From an uncultured Alphaproteobacteria bacterium (GTDB taxonomy: Bacteria > Pseudomonadota > Alphaproteobacteria > Rhizobiales > Hyphomicrobiaceae), in contig CALFEM010000468.1 of the NCBI GenBank assembly GCA_937950105.1, positions 1 through 10,265 of the forward strand: a DNA stretch of 10,265 bases. Reading direction: 5' to 3'. The notes under the pieces are model-generated. The model saw nothing but the letters and a program-made list of their open reading frames with translations, had not been told where the DNA came from and made no database searches. Shown here one piece after another: positions 1-6,654 of this stretch. The position numbers and the translations under genes were made by a program. Every line of letters begins with the position of its first letter. Positions within the stretch are counted from its first letter, which is position 1.

Positions 1-81
1 GCGGTAATAGTTGCGCGCCTCCACCAGCCGGGCGATCTCGTCGAGGTCGGCGGCAGCATGTCCGGGGCCGAGGGCGGCGCG

Positions 82-255
82 ATGAGCGTCACCGACAAAT
101 CGACGCGCATCCTGCCCGAAACCGACGCCACCGAAACCGTCGAGCGGGCTGGCTCGGCCGCGCCCGGAGGCGACGAAGCTGGCGGCTCCACGCTCTGGAT
201 CGCTGGGCTTGGCGTCGCCATTCTGGCGGCCGTCGCGGTGTGGCTGCTCGTGTAG
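82..255 (+). CDS. Small single-pass (C-terminally anchored) membrane protein, function unknown
   Basis: Encodes 57 residues. The first ~36 are polar and acidic (Ser, Thr, Asp, Glu, Ala, Gly), and residues 38-57 form one uninterrupted hydrophobic helix running to the stop codon. This is the layout of a small tail-anchored membrane protein. I chose the ATG at 82 because GAGGG at 70-74 sits 7 nt upstream, an ideal ribosome-binding site. An in-frame ATG at 58 would add eight residues but has only GAGG 11 nt away. The frame is also open to position 1, so this could be the tail of a longer protein that begins outside the window. It converges on the cyclase gene, with 66 bp between the two stops. 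I do not recognise a family; the evidence is the ribosome-binding site and the clean membrane segment. Confidence 0.55.
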   Translation: MSVTDKSTRILPETDATETVERAGSAAPGGDEAGGSTLWIAGLGVAILAAVAVWLLV

Positions 256-321
256 ATCAGCTCCGTTCGATCCCATCGACGGATCGCAGCCGTCTGCCTG
301 GCCCCTCAGCTTGCGGCGCGC

Positions 322-1200
322 TCAGCCGGCCGCGCGCGTGAAGAACGTCCGCGGCCGCATGTCGACGAAGCCCGGAACCTCGAACGCGCCCGCGCTCTGA
401 AGCGCGAGCGAAGCACCGATGCGCTTCTGCACCGGCTCGCTGCACAAGAAGCGATGGCCGAGCGTTCCGGCGAGCTTCTCCATGCGGAACAGCAGGATCA
501 GCTCCACGCCCGACAGATTGTCCTCGCCGAGTGTGCGCCCTCCCCCCTGCGCCACACCGCCGACATGCGTGATGAGACGGAACGGCAGCGACGAGGCCGC
601 CTGCAGCTTCAGAAAGGATTCGAGCGCCGCGGCAACATGCTCCTGCGGCTGCAGGTGCGACGGCCAGATGGCGAGAAAGCCGTCTCCGAGATACTTGTTG
701 ATGGTACCGCCGTGCAGTTCGACGATCTGGCGGCATTCGGCGGCCCACGAACCGACGAGCCGCGCCCAGGCCTCCGGCTCGTGCTCGCCGGCGAGTTTTG
801 TGGAGCCGACGATGTCGGCCAGCAGCATCCAGCACTCGACGTTCTTCACCTCGATCAGCGTCATCGAGGCGGCCTTGCTGCGGATGCGCGACTTCACCTC
901 CGGCGAGCGCTGGAAGCGCAGCACCGTATCGCCGAGGCCGATGGCGTCGTTGGGCGCCAGCCGCGCCGGCAGCGAGATGCGCCGCCCGTTGATGTAGGAG
1001 CCGTTGCCGCTGCCGAGATCGACCAGCCAGAACTCGTCGACGTCCTGGCGATGCACGACTGCGTGCCGGCGCGACACCTTCGGGTCGTTGAGCACGATCG
1101 CATTGGACGGCGAGCGGCCGATCGGGCAGTTGGTCTCGAGCGGCCACGTCTGACCGTCCACGGACTCGAGCCAAGCCTCTGGCGGTGCCAGATCGCTCAT
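322..1200 (-). CDS. FHA-domain class III adenylate/guanylate cyclase
   Basis: A 292-residue soluble protein with no signal peptide or membrane segment, so a cytosolic signalling enzyme. Residues ~24-96 form an FHA (phosphothreonine-binding) domain: GRS at 28-30, SRRH at 43-46, and GSGNGSYING at 63-72. Residues ~122-288 form a class III nucleotidyl cyclase domain. The two metal-binding aspartates are present (D129 in LLADIVGST, D173 in KYLGDGF), as is the purine-selecting lysine K169, which favours ATP, plus transition-state arginine R239 (FRMEK). The position four before that arginine, normally Asn, is I235, and the usual base-binding Asp position is N228. Together the domains suggest cAMP synthesis gated by binding to a phosphorylated partner (inference). 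The ATG at 1200 has GAGGG 10 nt upstream. The frame stays open far upstream, but that stretch is antisense to the next gene. It is divergent from the HAD hydrolase. Confidence 0.9.
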   Translation of the reverse strand: MSDLAPPEAWLESVDGQTWPLETNCPIGRSPSNAIVLNDPKVSRRHAVVHRQDVDEFWLVDLGSGNGSYINGRRISLPARLAPNDAIGLGDTVLRFQRSPEVKSRIRSKAASMTLIEVKNVECWMLLADIVGSTKLAGEHEPEAWARLVGSWAAECRQIVELHGGTINKYLGDGFLAIWPSHLQPQEHVAAALESFLKLQAASSLPFRLITHVGGVAQGGGRTLGEDNLSGVELILLFRMEKLAGTLGHRFLCSEPVQKRIGASLALQSAGAFEVPGFVDMRPRTFFTRAAG

Positions 1201-1248
1201 CAGGCGTTGACCCTCAAAAAATGTGAAAGCGCTGAAATGACCGAAGTC

Positions 1249-1278
1249 AGAATAGCGCGACCGGCTCGCCCGCGACAA
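1249..1278 (-). promoter_or_regulatory. Candidate sigma-70 type promoter of the cyclase gene
   Basis: Read on the minus strand, a -35-like TTGTCG (1273-1278) is followed after 18 nt by a -10-like TATTCT (1249-1254), each 4/6 to consensus. The alphaproteobacterial form CTTGTC fits better still. It lies about 50 nt upstream of the cyclase start in the divergent intergenic region. This is a pattern match only. Confidence 0.4.
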
Positions 1279-1327
1279 GCGTAACGGAGGCAAGGTTAGC
1301 GCCGGCTCGACCGCGCGCTGCGCTCGC

Positions 1328-1356
1328 CTTGACTGCCGGCCCTCAACGGCTACGGT
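1328..1356 (+). promoter_or_regulatory. Candidate promoter of the HAD hydrolase gene
   Basis: CTTGAC at 1328-1333 matches the alphaproteobacterial -35 element. TACGGT at 1351-1356 is a weak -10 element, with 16-17 nt between them. The start codon follows about 33 nt downstream. The -10 is poor, so this is tentative. Confidence 0.35.
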
Positions 1357-1389
1357 CCCGCGTCCGATCGACCAGACGCCGGAGCAGAC

Positions 1390-2259
1390 GTGAACCCACC
1401 CGCCATCATTCCGCACGCCGCCGGCCTGCTCGCGCGCTACGACGTACTGTTTTCCGACGTCTGGGGCGTGGTCCACGACGGCGTCACTGCGCACGCCGCC
1501 GCGGCCGACGCCCTGATGCGGTTCCGGGCCGGCGGCGGCACCGTCATCCTTGTGTCCAACGCGCCGGTGCCGAATACCCGCGTCGCCGCCATGCTCGATG
1601 CCAAGCGGCTCGACCGCGCGGCGTGGGACGCCATCGTTTCGTCGGGCGACATCGCCTTGTCGCATATCGATGCCGAGGGTTATCGCGCCCTGCATCGCAT
1701 CGGCCCGCTCGATCGCGACAGCGCGCTTTTCGATGCGGCTCCCGGCGATCCGGCGCCGCTCGATACCGCCGACGCGATCCTGTGCAGCGGCCTCGAGGAC
1801 GACATCAACGAGACCGCAGAGAGCTACCGCGCGCGGCTCAAGTTCGCGCTCTCGCGCAAGCTGCCGTTCGTCTGCGCCAACCCGGATTACTGGGTCGATG
1901 TCGGCGGCCGGCACTATCTGTGCGCCGGGGCCATCGCCGATCTCTATGCCGAGATGGGCGGAGAGGTGTTCTGGGCCGGCAAGCCGCACGCCAGCGCCTA
2001 TCGCGCCGCACACGAGATGGCCGAGGAGATCCGCGGCGCGCCCGTCGATCACAAACGCATACTCGTCATCGGCGACGCACTGCGCACCGACATCCAGGGC
2101 GCGCGCAACTTCGGCGTCGATGCACTGTTCATCGCTTCCGGCATTCACCGACCGGCGACCATGGCTGGCGACGACATCGTGCCCGAAAAGCTGGCTGAAC
2201 TGTTCGCGCCCGCCGATGCCCCGCCCGCCGTCGCCGCGATGCCCTTCCTGCGCTGGTGA
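1390..2259 (+). CDS. HAD-superfamily class IIA hydrolase (TIGR01459-like)
   Basis: A 289-residue cytosolic protein with all HAD hydrolase blocks: nucleophile motif I (D23 in SDVWGVVHDG), motif II S56-N57 (ILVSNAP), lysine K198 (WAGKPHASAY), and motif IV D229/D234 (VIGDALRTD). The large insert between motifs II and III is the class IIA cap, as in NagD and 4-nitrophenylphosphatase-like enzymes. The second Asp of the usual DxD is W25; to my recollection the DxWG form is typical of the TIGR01459 subfamily, whose substrate is unknown. A phosphatase acting on a small phosphorylated metabolite is the default guess. Start is GTG at 1390 with GGAG 5 nt upstream. It is divergent from the cyclase and convergent with the secreted-protein gene. 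Confidence 0.88.
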   Translation: MNPPAIIPHAAGLLARYDVLFSDVWGVVHDGVTAHAAAADALMRFRAGGGTVILVSNAPVPNTRVAAMLDAKRLDRAAWDAIVSSGDIALSHIDAEGYRALHRIGPLDRDSALFDAAPGDPAPLDTADAILCSGLEDDINETAESYRARLKFALSRKLPFVCANPDYWVDVGGRHYLCAGAIADLYAEMGGEVFWAGKPHASAYRAAHEMAEEIRGAPVDHKRILVIGDALRTDIQGARNFGVDALFIASGIHRPATMAGDDIVPEKLAELFAPADAPPAVAAMPFLRW

Positions 2260-2282
2260 CGTGCGAAAAGTGAAGGGAAGGC

Positions 2283-2300
2283 GAGGGGACTTGTCCCCTC
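2283..2300. repeat. Perfect palindrome (hairpin) between convergent genes
   Basis: GAGGGGAC-TT-GTCCCCTC is a perfect 8-bp inverted repeat with a 2-nt centre, in the 80-bp gap between the stop codons of the HAD hydrolase (+) and the secreted-protein gene (-). The position suits a bidirectional terminator, but neither side carries a T-run. A dispersed palindromic repeat is equally likely. A second, looser G/C-rich symmetry (CCCGA ... TCGGG) follows it at about 2311-2330. Confidence 0.5.
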
Positions 2301-2339
2301 GACCCCATGACCCGAAGTGCGGGAGTCGGGCCGCCGGAC

Positions 2340-3344
2340 TTACTTCGCTGCGGCTTGCGGTTCCTTCCATTCCTTCGGCTTCTGCGTGCCGTCGGAGAAC
2401 GCACCGAACACGTGATCGGGCGACGACGTGTTGTGGCGCGATAGCGTCGTGCGTCCGGCCCAGATGTCGGTCGCGTCCGTGGCGCCCTTGAACCCCATGA
2501 CCGTGTCCTCGAGCCAACCCGTCGCGCCTTTCGCCAGTACGGCGACGTCGGCGACGTCGTTGTTGAGGCGCGTCACGTACATCGAGCGCATGGCGGCGAA
2601 CGGTTTGCCCTCGATGGTCTTGTCGAAGGTCACGTCGAGACGATGGCGCTCGCTGTCGGTCTTGGCGATGCGCACGGTGGCGCTGCCGCCGCCGCGATAC
2701 GTGAGCGTGAAGCTGCGCGTCTTCGGGTCGAACGCCACTTCGTCGATGTCGACGACGAGGCGCCCCTTGTCCTCGCCGACCGGGCCGATCAGCACCGACG
2801 AGCCGAACGTCGTCGGCTGGCGACCGGGCAGCGCGCGCGGGCGAATGCGCCAGTAGCCGTCCTGCGGATACAGAACCAGCACTTCCTCGCCGCCCATGTG
2901 CGAGATCATCCACACCTGCAGCATGTGCAGGCCCTCGTAGACCTTGTCGCCGATCCGCACCTTCGCCTTCTCAGGCCGCCAGAACGTATCGTTGCGATGC
3001 GCGACGACCCACATCTCGATGTCCTCGTAGATGGTGGTACGGCGCGGCGGGTTGACGTTGACGGCTTCGCCGGTGAAGTCGCACGCGGTCCAGTCCGGGT
3101 CCGAAGTTTCTTCGCGCAGGATCGGTGCATAGACCGGATGCGCCGCCTCGATGCGGAACTGCTTCACCTGCGGCGATGCGAACGTCAGCGAGACGTTGTC
3201 CTTCTCCGCGCACAGCACCGGTTCGGAGCGGTTCTCCACCGTCACGCCGAGCATGCCGAGCGACGTCGCGGATGCAGATGTGGCGATCAGAACCGCAGAA
3301 CAGGAAACAAGAGCAAGGCGCAGGCGATCAAACCAGAACGGCAT
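2340..3344 (-). CDS. Secreted (periplasmic) protein of unknown function
   Basis: 334 residues. The N-terminus is a Sec signal peptide: Arg-containing n-region, hydrophobic core at about residues 10-22, and a likely cut after A26 (SASA-TS). The mature part is rich in beta-strand-like alternation and has just two cysteines (C45, C88), which could form a disulfide bond in the periplasm. No membrane helix, lipobox or catalytic motif is evident, and I do not recognise a family. I prefer the ATG at 3344 because GGGGG lies 6 nt upstream; the ATG at 3350 has it directly abutting and would add two residues. The start lies inside the end of the FkbM methyltransferase gene (17-nt overlap), implying translational coupling and perhaps a shared pathway. 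It is the last gene of the minus-strand run. Confidence 0.8.
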   Translation of the reverse strand: MPFWFDRLRLALVSCSAVLIATSASATSLGMLGVTVENRSEPVLCAEKDNVSLTFASPQVKQFRIEAAHPVYAPILREETSDPDWTACDFTGEAVNVNPPRRTTIYEDIEMWVVAHRNDTFWRPEKAKVRIGDKVYEGLHMLQVWMISHMGGEEVLVLYPQDGYWRIRPRALPGRQPTTFGSSVLIGPVGEDKGRLVVDIDEVAFDPKTRSFTLTYRGGGSATVRIAKTDSERHRLDVTFDKTIEGKPFAAMRSMYVTRLNNDVADVAVLAKGATGWLEDTVMGFKGATDATDIWAGRTTLSRHNTSSPDHVFGAFSDGTQKPKEWKEPQAAAK

Positions 3345-4110
3345 AGACATCCCCCGAATTGGCATCGTGCGGCAGTGACGTGATGTGCGCGTGCATCTCC
3401 TCACGTGACAGCGGCGTCCCGAACGTGAAACGCTGGCTCTCGCCGAGCGCGATATTGAAATTATAGCTGCCGAGCGAGGCGAGCCGCTCGAGGCAGCGAT
3501 AAGCCACATCGCGCTGGATCGTCGTGAACTCGAACGACAGCGCCGGCAGCGGGCGCGTGAGGCCGGCGAGCACATCCGCCTCGAAGCCCTCGACGTCGAT
3601 CTTCACGAACTGCGGCACGCCATGCTTCGCAATCAGCGCGTCGAGCGTGGTGACGGGTACGGTGATCTCGCGATCCCAGACCTGCCCCTCCCAGCCGCCG
3701 GCGCCATCCGCAGCCTTGATGAAATCGTGTGACGCCGTCGTGACAGTCGGGTTGTCCGAATTGACGTGCAGCGTGAGTTCACCCTCGGCCGGGCCGCATG
3801 CCGCGTTGAGCAGCGTCACCGCACCGTCACAGCAATATATCGCGGACAGCGCCTCGAAGCACAGCGGCTGCGGCTCCAGCGCAACCACGCGTGCGCCCTG
3901 GCGGCGAAACGACGCGATGCGATCACCGACATGGCTGCCGATGTCGAAAGCGAGCCCGCCCTTCGAGACGAAGCGCCCGTAGAGCGCATCCATCGCGATG
4001 TCGCGATCCGCATCGCCGTAATAGACCTCCAGCGAGCGGCGCAGCGATGCGAAGCGCGGGTCCAGTTTCATCCGATCAACAGTGGTGCAGCGCTGGCCCG
4101 ACGCAGGCAT
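3328..4110 (-). CDS. FkbM family SAM-dependent methyltransferase
   Basis: 260 residues with a Rossmann methyltransferase core. SAM-binding motif I is FDIGSHVGD (D56), the acidic end of strand 2 is E79-P80 (ALEPQP), and the FkbM signatures are VTTLD (153-157) followed by KIDVEGFE (170-177). FkbM enzymes are typically O-methyltransferases of sugars, lipids or secondary metabolites; the acceptor cannot be read here. The ATG at 4110 has GAGGAG 9 nt upstream. An internal ATG at 4071 has no such site. That ribosome-binding site is made from the last codons and stop of the DUF5615 gene, which ends only 6 nt before. Its own 3' end overlaps the secreted-protein start. Given opgH upstream in the same run, an envelope glycan acceptor is an attractive but unproven idea. 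Confidence 0.88.
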   Translation of the reverse strand: MPASGQRCTTVDRMKLDPRFASLRRSLEVYYGDADRDIAMDALYGRFVSKGGLAFDIGSHVGDRIASFRRQGARVVALEPQPLCFEALSAIYCCDGAVTLLNAACGPAEGELTLHVNSDNPTVTTASHDFIKAADGAGGWEGQVWDREITVPVTTLDALIAKHGVPQFVKIDVEGFEADVLAGLTRPLPALSFEFTTIQRDVAYRCLERLASLGSYNFNIALGESQRFTFGTPLSREEMHAHITSLPHDANSGDVYAVLV

Positions 4111-4116
4111 CGGTCT

Positions 4117-4491
4117 CTACTCCTCTCCTCGGGTCCGTTGCCGCACTCGAATTCGGCCGGGTTCAACGATCCAGAGCTCTCGCCCCAAAGGCTGTTCCCG
4201 GAGATGAGTGACGAACTGAGACACCAGAGATCGAACAACCGATACAGAAATTCGACCGCGACACTCGATCACTACGATGCCCGCAGATGATGCCGGCGGA
4301 AATCTCAACACCTCGCCGAAGTCGTGATCGAGCGTGACCAGAGCGCGTTCTTCCATTCGGCAAACATTGAAAAGATGCTGATCGGTGACGCCGCTCATGT
4401 TCTGCTCGTGCACACTCATCACGTCGTGGCCAGCAGCAGTGAGTTCGGCCCGACCAATGTCGCCCAGGTTCTCGTCGAGCTTGAATTTCAT
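4117..4491 (-). CDS. DUF5615 PIN-like toxin of a type II toxin-antitoxin pair
   Basis: 124 residues matching the DUF5615/COG4634 family (PIN-like, Mut7-C related), predicted RNases found as toxins next to DUF433 proteins. The acidic residues expected of the metal site are visible: D6-E7 in KLDENL, D37 in GVTDQHL, and D55/D57 in VTLDHDFGEV. The gene therefore looks intact rather than decayed. Its ATG at 4491 overlaps the stop of the DUF433 gene by 4 nt (ATGA), the usual tight coupling of antitoxin to toxin. The frame is open further upstream, but that stretch is a shadow of the antitoxin. The C-terminal ~10 residues are basic and acidic, and the last codons supply the ribosome-binding site of the methyltransferase. 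RNase activity is inferred from the family. Confidence 0.85.
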   Translation of the reverse strand: MKFKLDENLGDIGRAELTAAGHDVMSVHEQNMSGVTDQHLFNVCRMEERALVTLDHDFGEVLRFPPASSAGIVVIECRGRISVSVVRSLVSQFVTHLREQPLGRELWIVEPGRIRVRQRTRGEE

Positions 4492-4730
4492 TCCGCAGCC
4501 GGGGCAGGAAACGGGACGACATGTTCCCGCGTGACGTCTGCCGCATATGCGATTGCAGCGCGAATATCGTCCCGTTCGAGCTGCGGATAGGCCGCCAGTA
4601 CCTCGGCCTCGCCGTTGCCGTCGGCGAGCAGATCGAGGATCAACGACACCCAGACGCGCGTGCCGCGAACGCACGGCTTACCGAAGCAGATGTTGGGATC
4701 TACCGAGATCCGTTCGATCAGACTAGTCAT
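4488..4730 (-). CDS. DUF433 antitoxin
   Basis: 80 residues of the DUF433/COG2442 family. The hallmark is DPNICFGKPCVRGTRV (residues 11-26, GKPxxxGTR), followed by a helical segment and the second helix-turn-helix-like part YPQLERDDIRAAIAYAA (48-64). In this family such proteins neutralise the adjacent PIN-like toxin and are thought to bind their own promoter. The ATG at 4730 is preceded by GGGTGAGG ending 2 nt away. A TTG at 4742 could add four residues but has no ribosome-binding site. The gene starts 31 nt after the opgH stop; I see no terminator in that gap, so it may be read from the opgH promoter as well as from any autoregulated promoter inside the opgH 3' end. Confidence 0.85.
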   Translation of the reverse strand: MTSLIERISVDPNICFGKPCVRGTRVWVSLILDLLADGNGEAEVLAAYPQLERDDIRAAIAYAADVTREHVVPFPAPAAE

Positions 4731-4761
4731 CGCCTCACCCAATGTTTTGCAAGCGTACAGT

Positions 4762-6579
4762 CTATCCCCTCGCCAGCACCGACGCCACCTCGGGCGGGGT
4801 GACGAAATCTTCCGGGATGCCGCACAGCCCGGCGCGCTGCATCCAGCGGCCCAGCGCCGGTGACGCCGTGAGCATCGCGAACGGAACGGCGAGCAGATAG
4901 CCCGCGGTCAGCGGCAAGCTCCAGTAGAACACCGTCGGCGAGATCACCCACAGCGCACCGCAGACGATCAGGCCGAACAAGGTCTGCGGCCACAAGTTCT
5001 GCACCGCGGTTGCGAACGAAATGCCGGCCGCATCGCGGTTCTGGCCGCCCCACACCACCGACTTTCCGAACAGCAGGCCAACCATGAAGATCGACGTGCG
5101 GATGGTCGAGACGGCGCCCTGCAGGAACGAGAACACCAATTCGATCGCCGCACTGGCGAAGAAGCGAGCCGCGCCGCCGTAGTGGGCGACGCCGCCCTTC
5201 GTCAGAACCGCGTCGGCGAGGCCGGCGAACTTGGGGCTCAGGTACATGACGAAATACGTGACGTAGAGACCCGCCGCGAGCCCGCCCGGGAAATCCGGCA
5301 CGCTCTGCGCGTGCAGCGTCGCGAACGGCAACAGCGCGATCATCAGCGTCCATGCCGGAATGCCGACGAACATGAGGATCGCCCAGACGAGCTGAAAGCG
5401 GCTCATCGGCAGGAGTCCCGGCAGATCGAGCAGCTTCACGTACTGCATGTTGCCCTGGCACCAGCGCACGTCGCGCTGTGCGAAGTCGAGCATGGTCGGC
5501 GGGTTCTCCTCCCAGCTCCCTTCCTCGACCGGCAGCACGCGCACCTCGTAGCCGGCCTTGCGCATCAAGGTCGCCTCGACCTGATCATGGCTCAGCACGT
5601 GGCCGCCGAGGGGCGGCTTTCCCGGCAGCATCGGCAGATCGCACTCCTCGACGAACGGCTTGATGCGCACGAAGGCGTTGTGGCCCCAGAACGGCCCGCA
5701 GTCGGCCGTCCACCACGCCTGCCCCATGGTGTAGGAGCGCATGCCGTGGCGCATACCGAACTGGAAGATGCGCGCGAACGCGGATGTCGATGGCATGCCG
5801 ACGACGAGGCTCTGCAGAATGCCGAGCTTCGGGTGCGCCTGCATCATGCGCGCCATCTTCACGATGACGTCGCCCGACATCAGGCTGTCGGCATCGAGCG
5901 GCAGCATCAGCTCGTAATCGCGGCCCCAGCGCTCGCAGAAGTCGCGCACGTTGCCGGCCTTGAAGCCGGTGTTGTCGGTGCGGCGGCGATAGATAATACG
6001 AGCACCGGCGCCGGGCTGCTTCGCCTCGGCTTGCTCGCGCCACGCGGCGACACCCGCTTCCTCGGCGGCGGCGACCTCCGCCTTGTTGGTGTCGCTGAGG
6101 ATGAAGTAGCTGAACGCAGAGCCCTCACCGGTGCGGTTGATGCTGTCTTTCACCACGGCGAGACGTTTCAGCGCCCGCTCCGGGTCCTCGTTGCGGAGCG
6201 TCATCAGCACGGCCGTGCGGATGGTGAGCGGCACGTTGGCGTCGCCCGCCGCCGCGTAGGGCGCGACCGCTGCGATCGGGTCCTTGATACCGTGCAGCAG
6301 CCAGAGACCGATCAGCGCGTTCCAGAAACCGAGTACGCTCCACGGCGTGCCGAGCAGGAAGCAGACGTACATGACCACGTCGACGCCGGTCCAGCCGCCG
6401 GCCGCGCCGACCTGCCAGGCCAGCGCCGCCAGCAGCAGGTAGGTGACGACGTTGAGCGCGATGACCAGCCGGCGGCGCGCTTTGAGCGTGGCGTTTGCCT
6501 GCAGCCCGGTCGGCGGGTTAAGCGTCTCAGCCATCGTGGCACGGTGCTCCAGCGGCGCGGTCGGCAGCGTCTCGTTCAT
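4762..6579 (-). CDS. opgH: Glucan biosynthesis glucosyltransferase H (OpgH/MdoH)
   Basis: 605 residues; an inner-membrane GT2 glycosyltransferase that polymerises UDP-glucose into the backbone of osmoregulated periplasmic glucans and passes it to the periplasm. Two membrane helices (about 38-60 and 66-95) precede the cytosolic catalytic domain, which contains D163 (LSDTN), the DxD of LPLDADSLMSG (D229/D231), the OpgH-typical GGHVLSHDQVEA (325-336) with D332, and QRDVRWCQGN (368-377, the QxxRW motif). Several further hydrophobic segments follow to about residue 580. It is shorter than the ~850-residue enteric form, mainly lacking the long cytosolic N-terminal part. The ATG at 6579 has a weak ribosome-binding site; M16 (6534) is an alternative start. 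No opgG or opgD is adjacent. It heads the minus-strand run and is divergent from the dehydrogenase. Confidence 0.92.
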   Translation of the reverse strand: MNETLPTAPLEHRATMAETLNPPTGLQANATLKARRRLVIALNVVTYLLLAALAWQVGAAGGWTGVDVVMYVCFLLGTPWSVLGFWNALIGLWLLHGIKDPIAAVAPYAAAGDANVPLTIRTAVLMTLRNEDPERALKRLAVVKDSINRTGEGSAFSYFILSDTNKAEVAAAEEAGVAAWREQAEAKQPGAGARIIYRRRTDNTGFKAGNVRDFCERWGRDYELMLPLDADSLMSGDVIVKMARMMQAHPKLGILQSLVVGMPSTSAFARIFQFGMRHGMRSYTMGQAWWTADCGPFWGHNAFVRIKPFVEECDLPMLPGKPPLGGHVLSHDQVEATLMRKAGYEVRVLPVEEGSWEENPPTMLDFAQRDVRWCQGNMQYVKLLDLPGLLPMSRFQLVWAILMFVGIPAWTLMIALLPFATLHAQSVPDFPGGLAAGLYVTYFVMYLSPKFAGLADAVLTKGGVAHYGGAARFFASAAIELVFSFLQGAVSTIRTSIFMVGLLFGKSVVWGGQNRDAAGISFATAVQNLWPQTLFGLIVCGALWVISPTVFYWSLPLTAGYLLAVPFAMLTASPALGRWMQRAGLCGIPEDFVTPPEVASVLARG

Positions 6580-6654
6580 GGGGTGGTCGGGTCCGGTAGC
6601 AGAAGCACGCGCGGCTTGGCGCAGGGAATATTCGGGTTCGAAGCGGGGCGTAAC

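Noticed and set aside
268..286. Small hairpin CGATCC-N7-GGATCG between the convergent small protein and cyclase genes
   Set aside because: Only 6 bp with no T-tract on either side; such hairpins are common by chance in GC-rich DNA.
1201..2913. Minus-strand open frame extending the cyclase N-terminus through the HAD gene and beyond
   Set aside because: It is antisense to the HAD hydrolase and in another frame of the secreted-protein gene. The FHA domain begins cleanly after the ATG at 1200 with its own ribosome-binding site.
4491..4674. Longer N-terminus for the DUF5615 toxin
   Set aside because: The extension is Arg/Gly/Cys-rich and is the shifted frame of the DUF433 gene. The family start MKFKLDEN coincides with the ATGA overlap.
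5182..6654. Very long plus-strand open frame antisense to opgH, continuous with the dehydrogenase frame
   Set aside because: It is a GC-rich shadow: low-complexity Arg/Ala/His composition, no ribosome-binding site, and it lies opposite a well-supported opgH. Only the part from 6655 is a gene.
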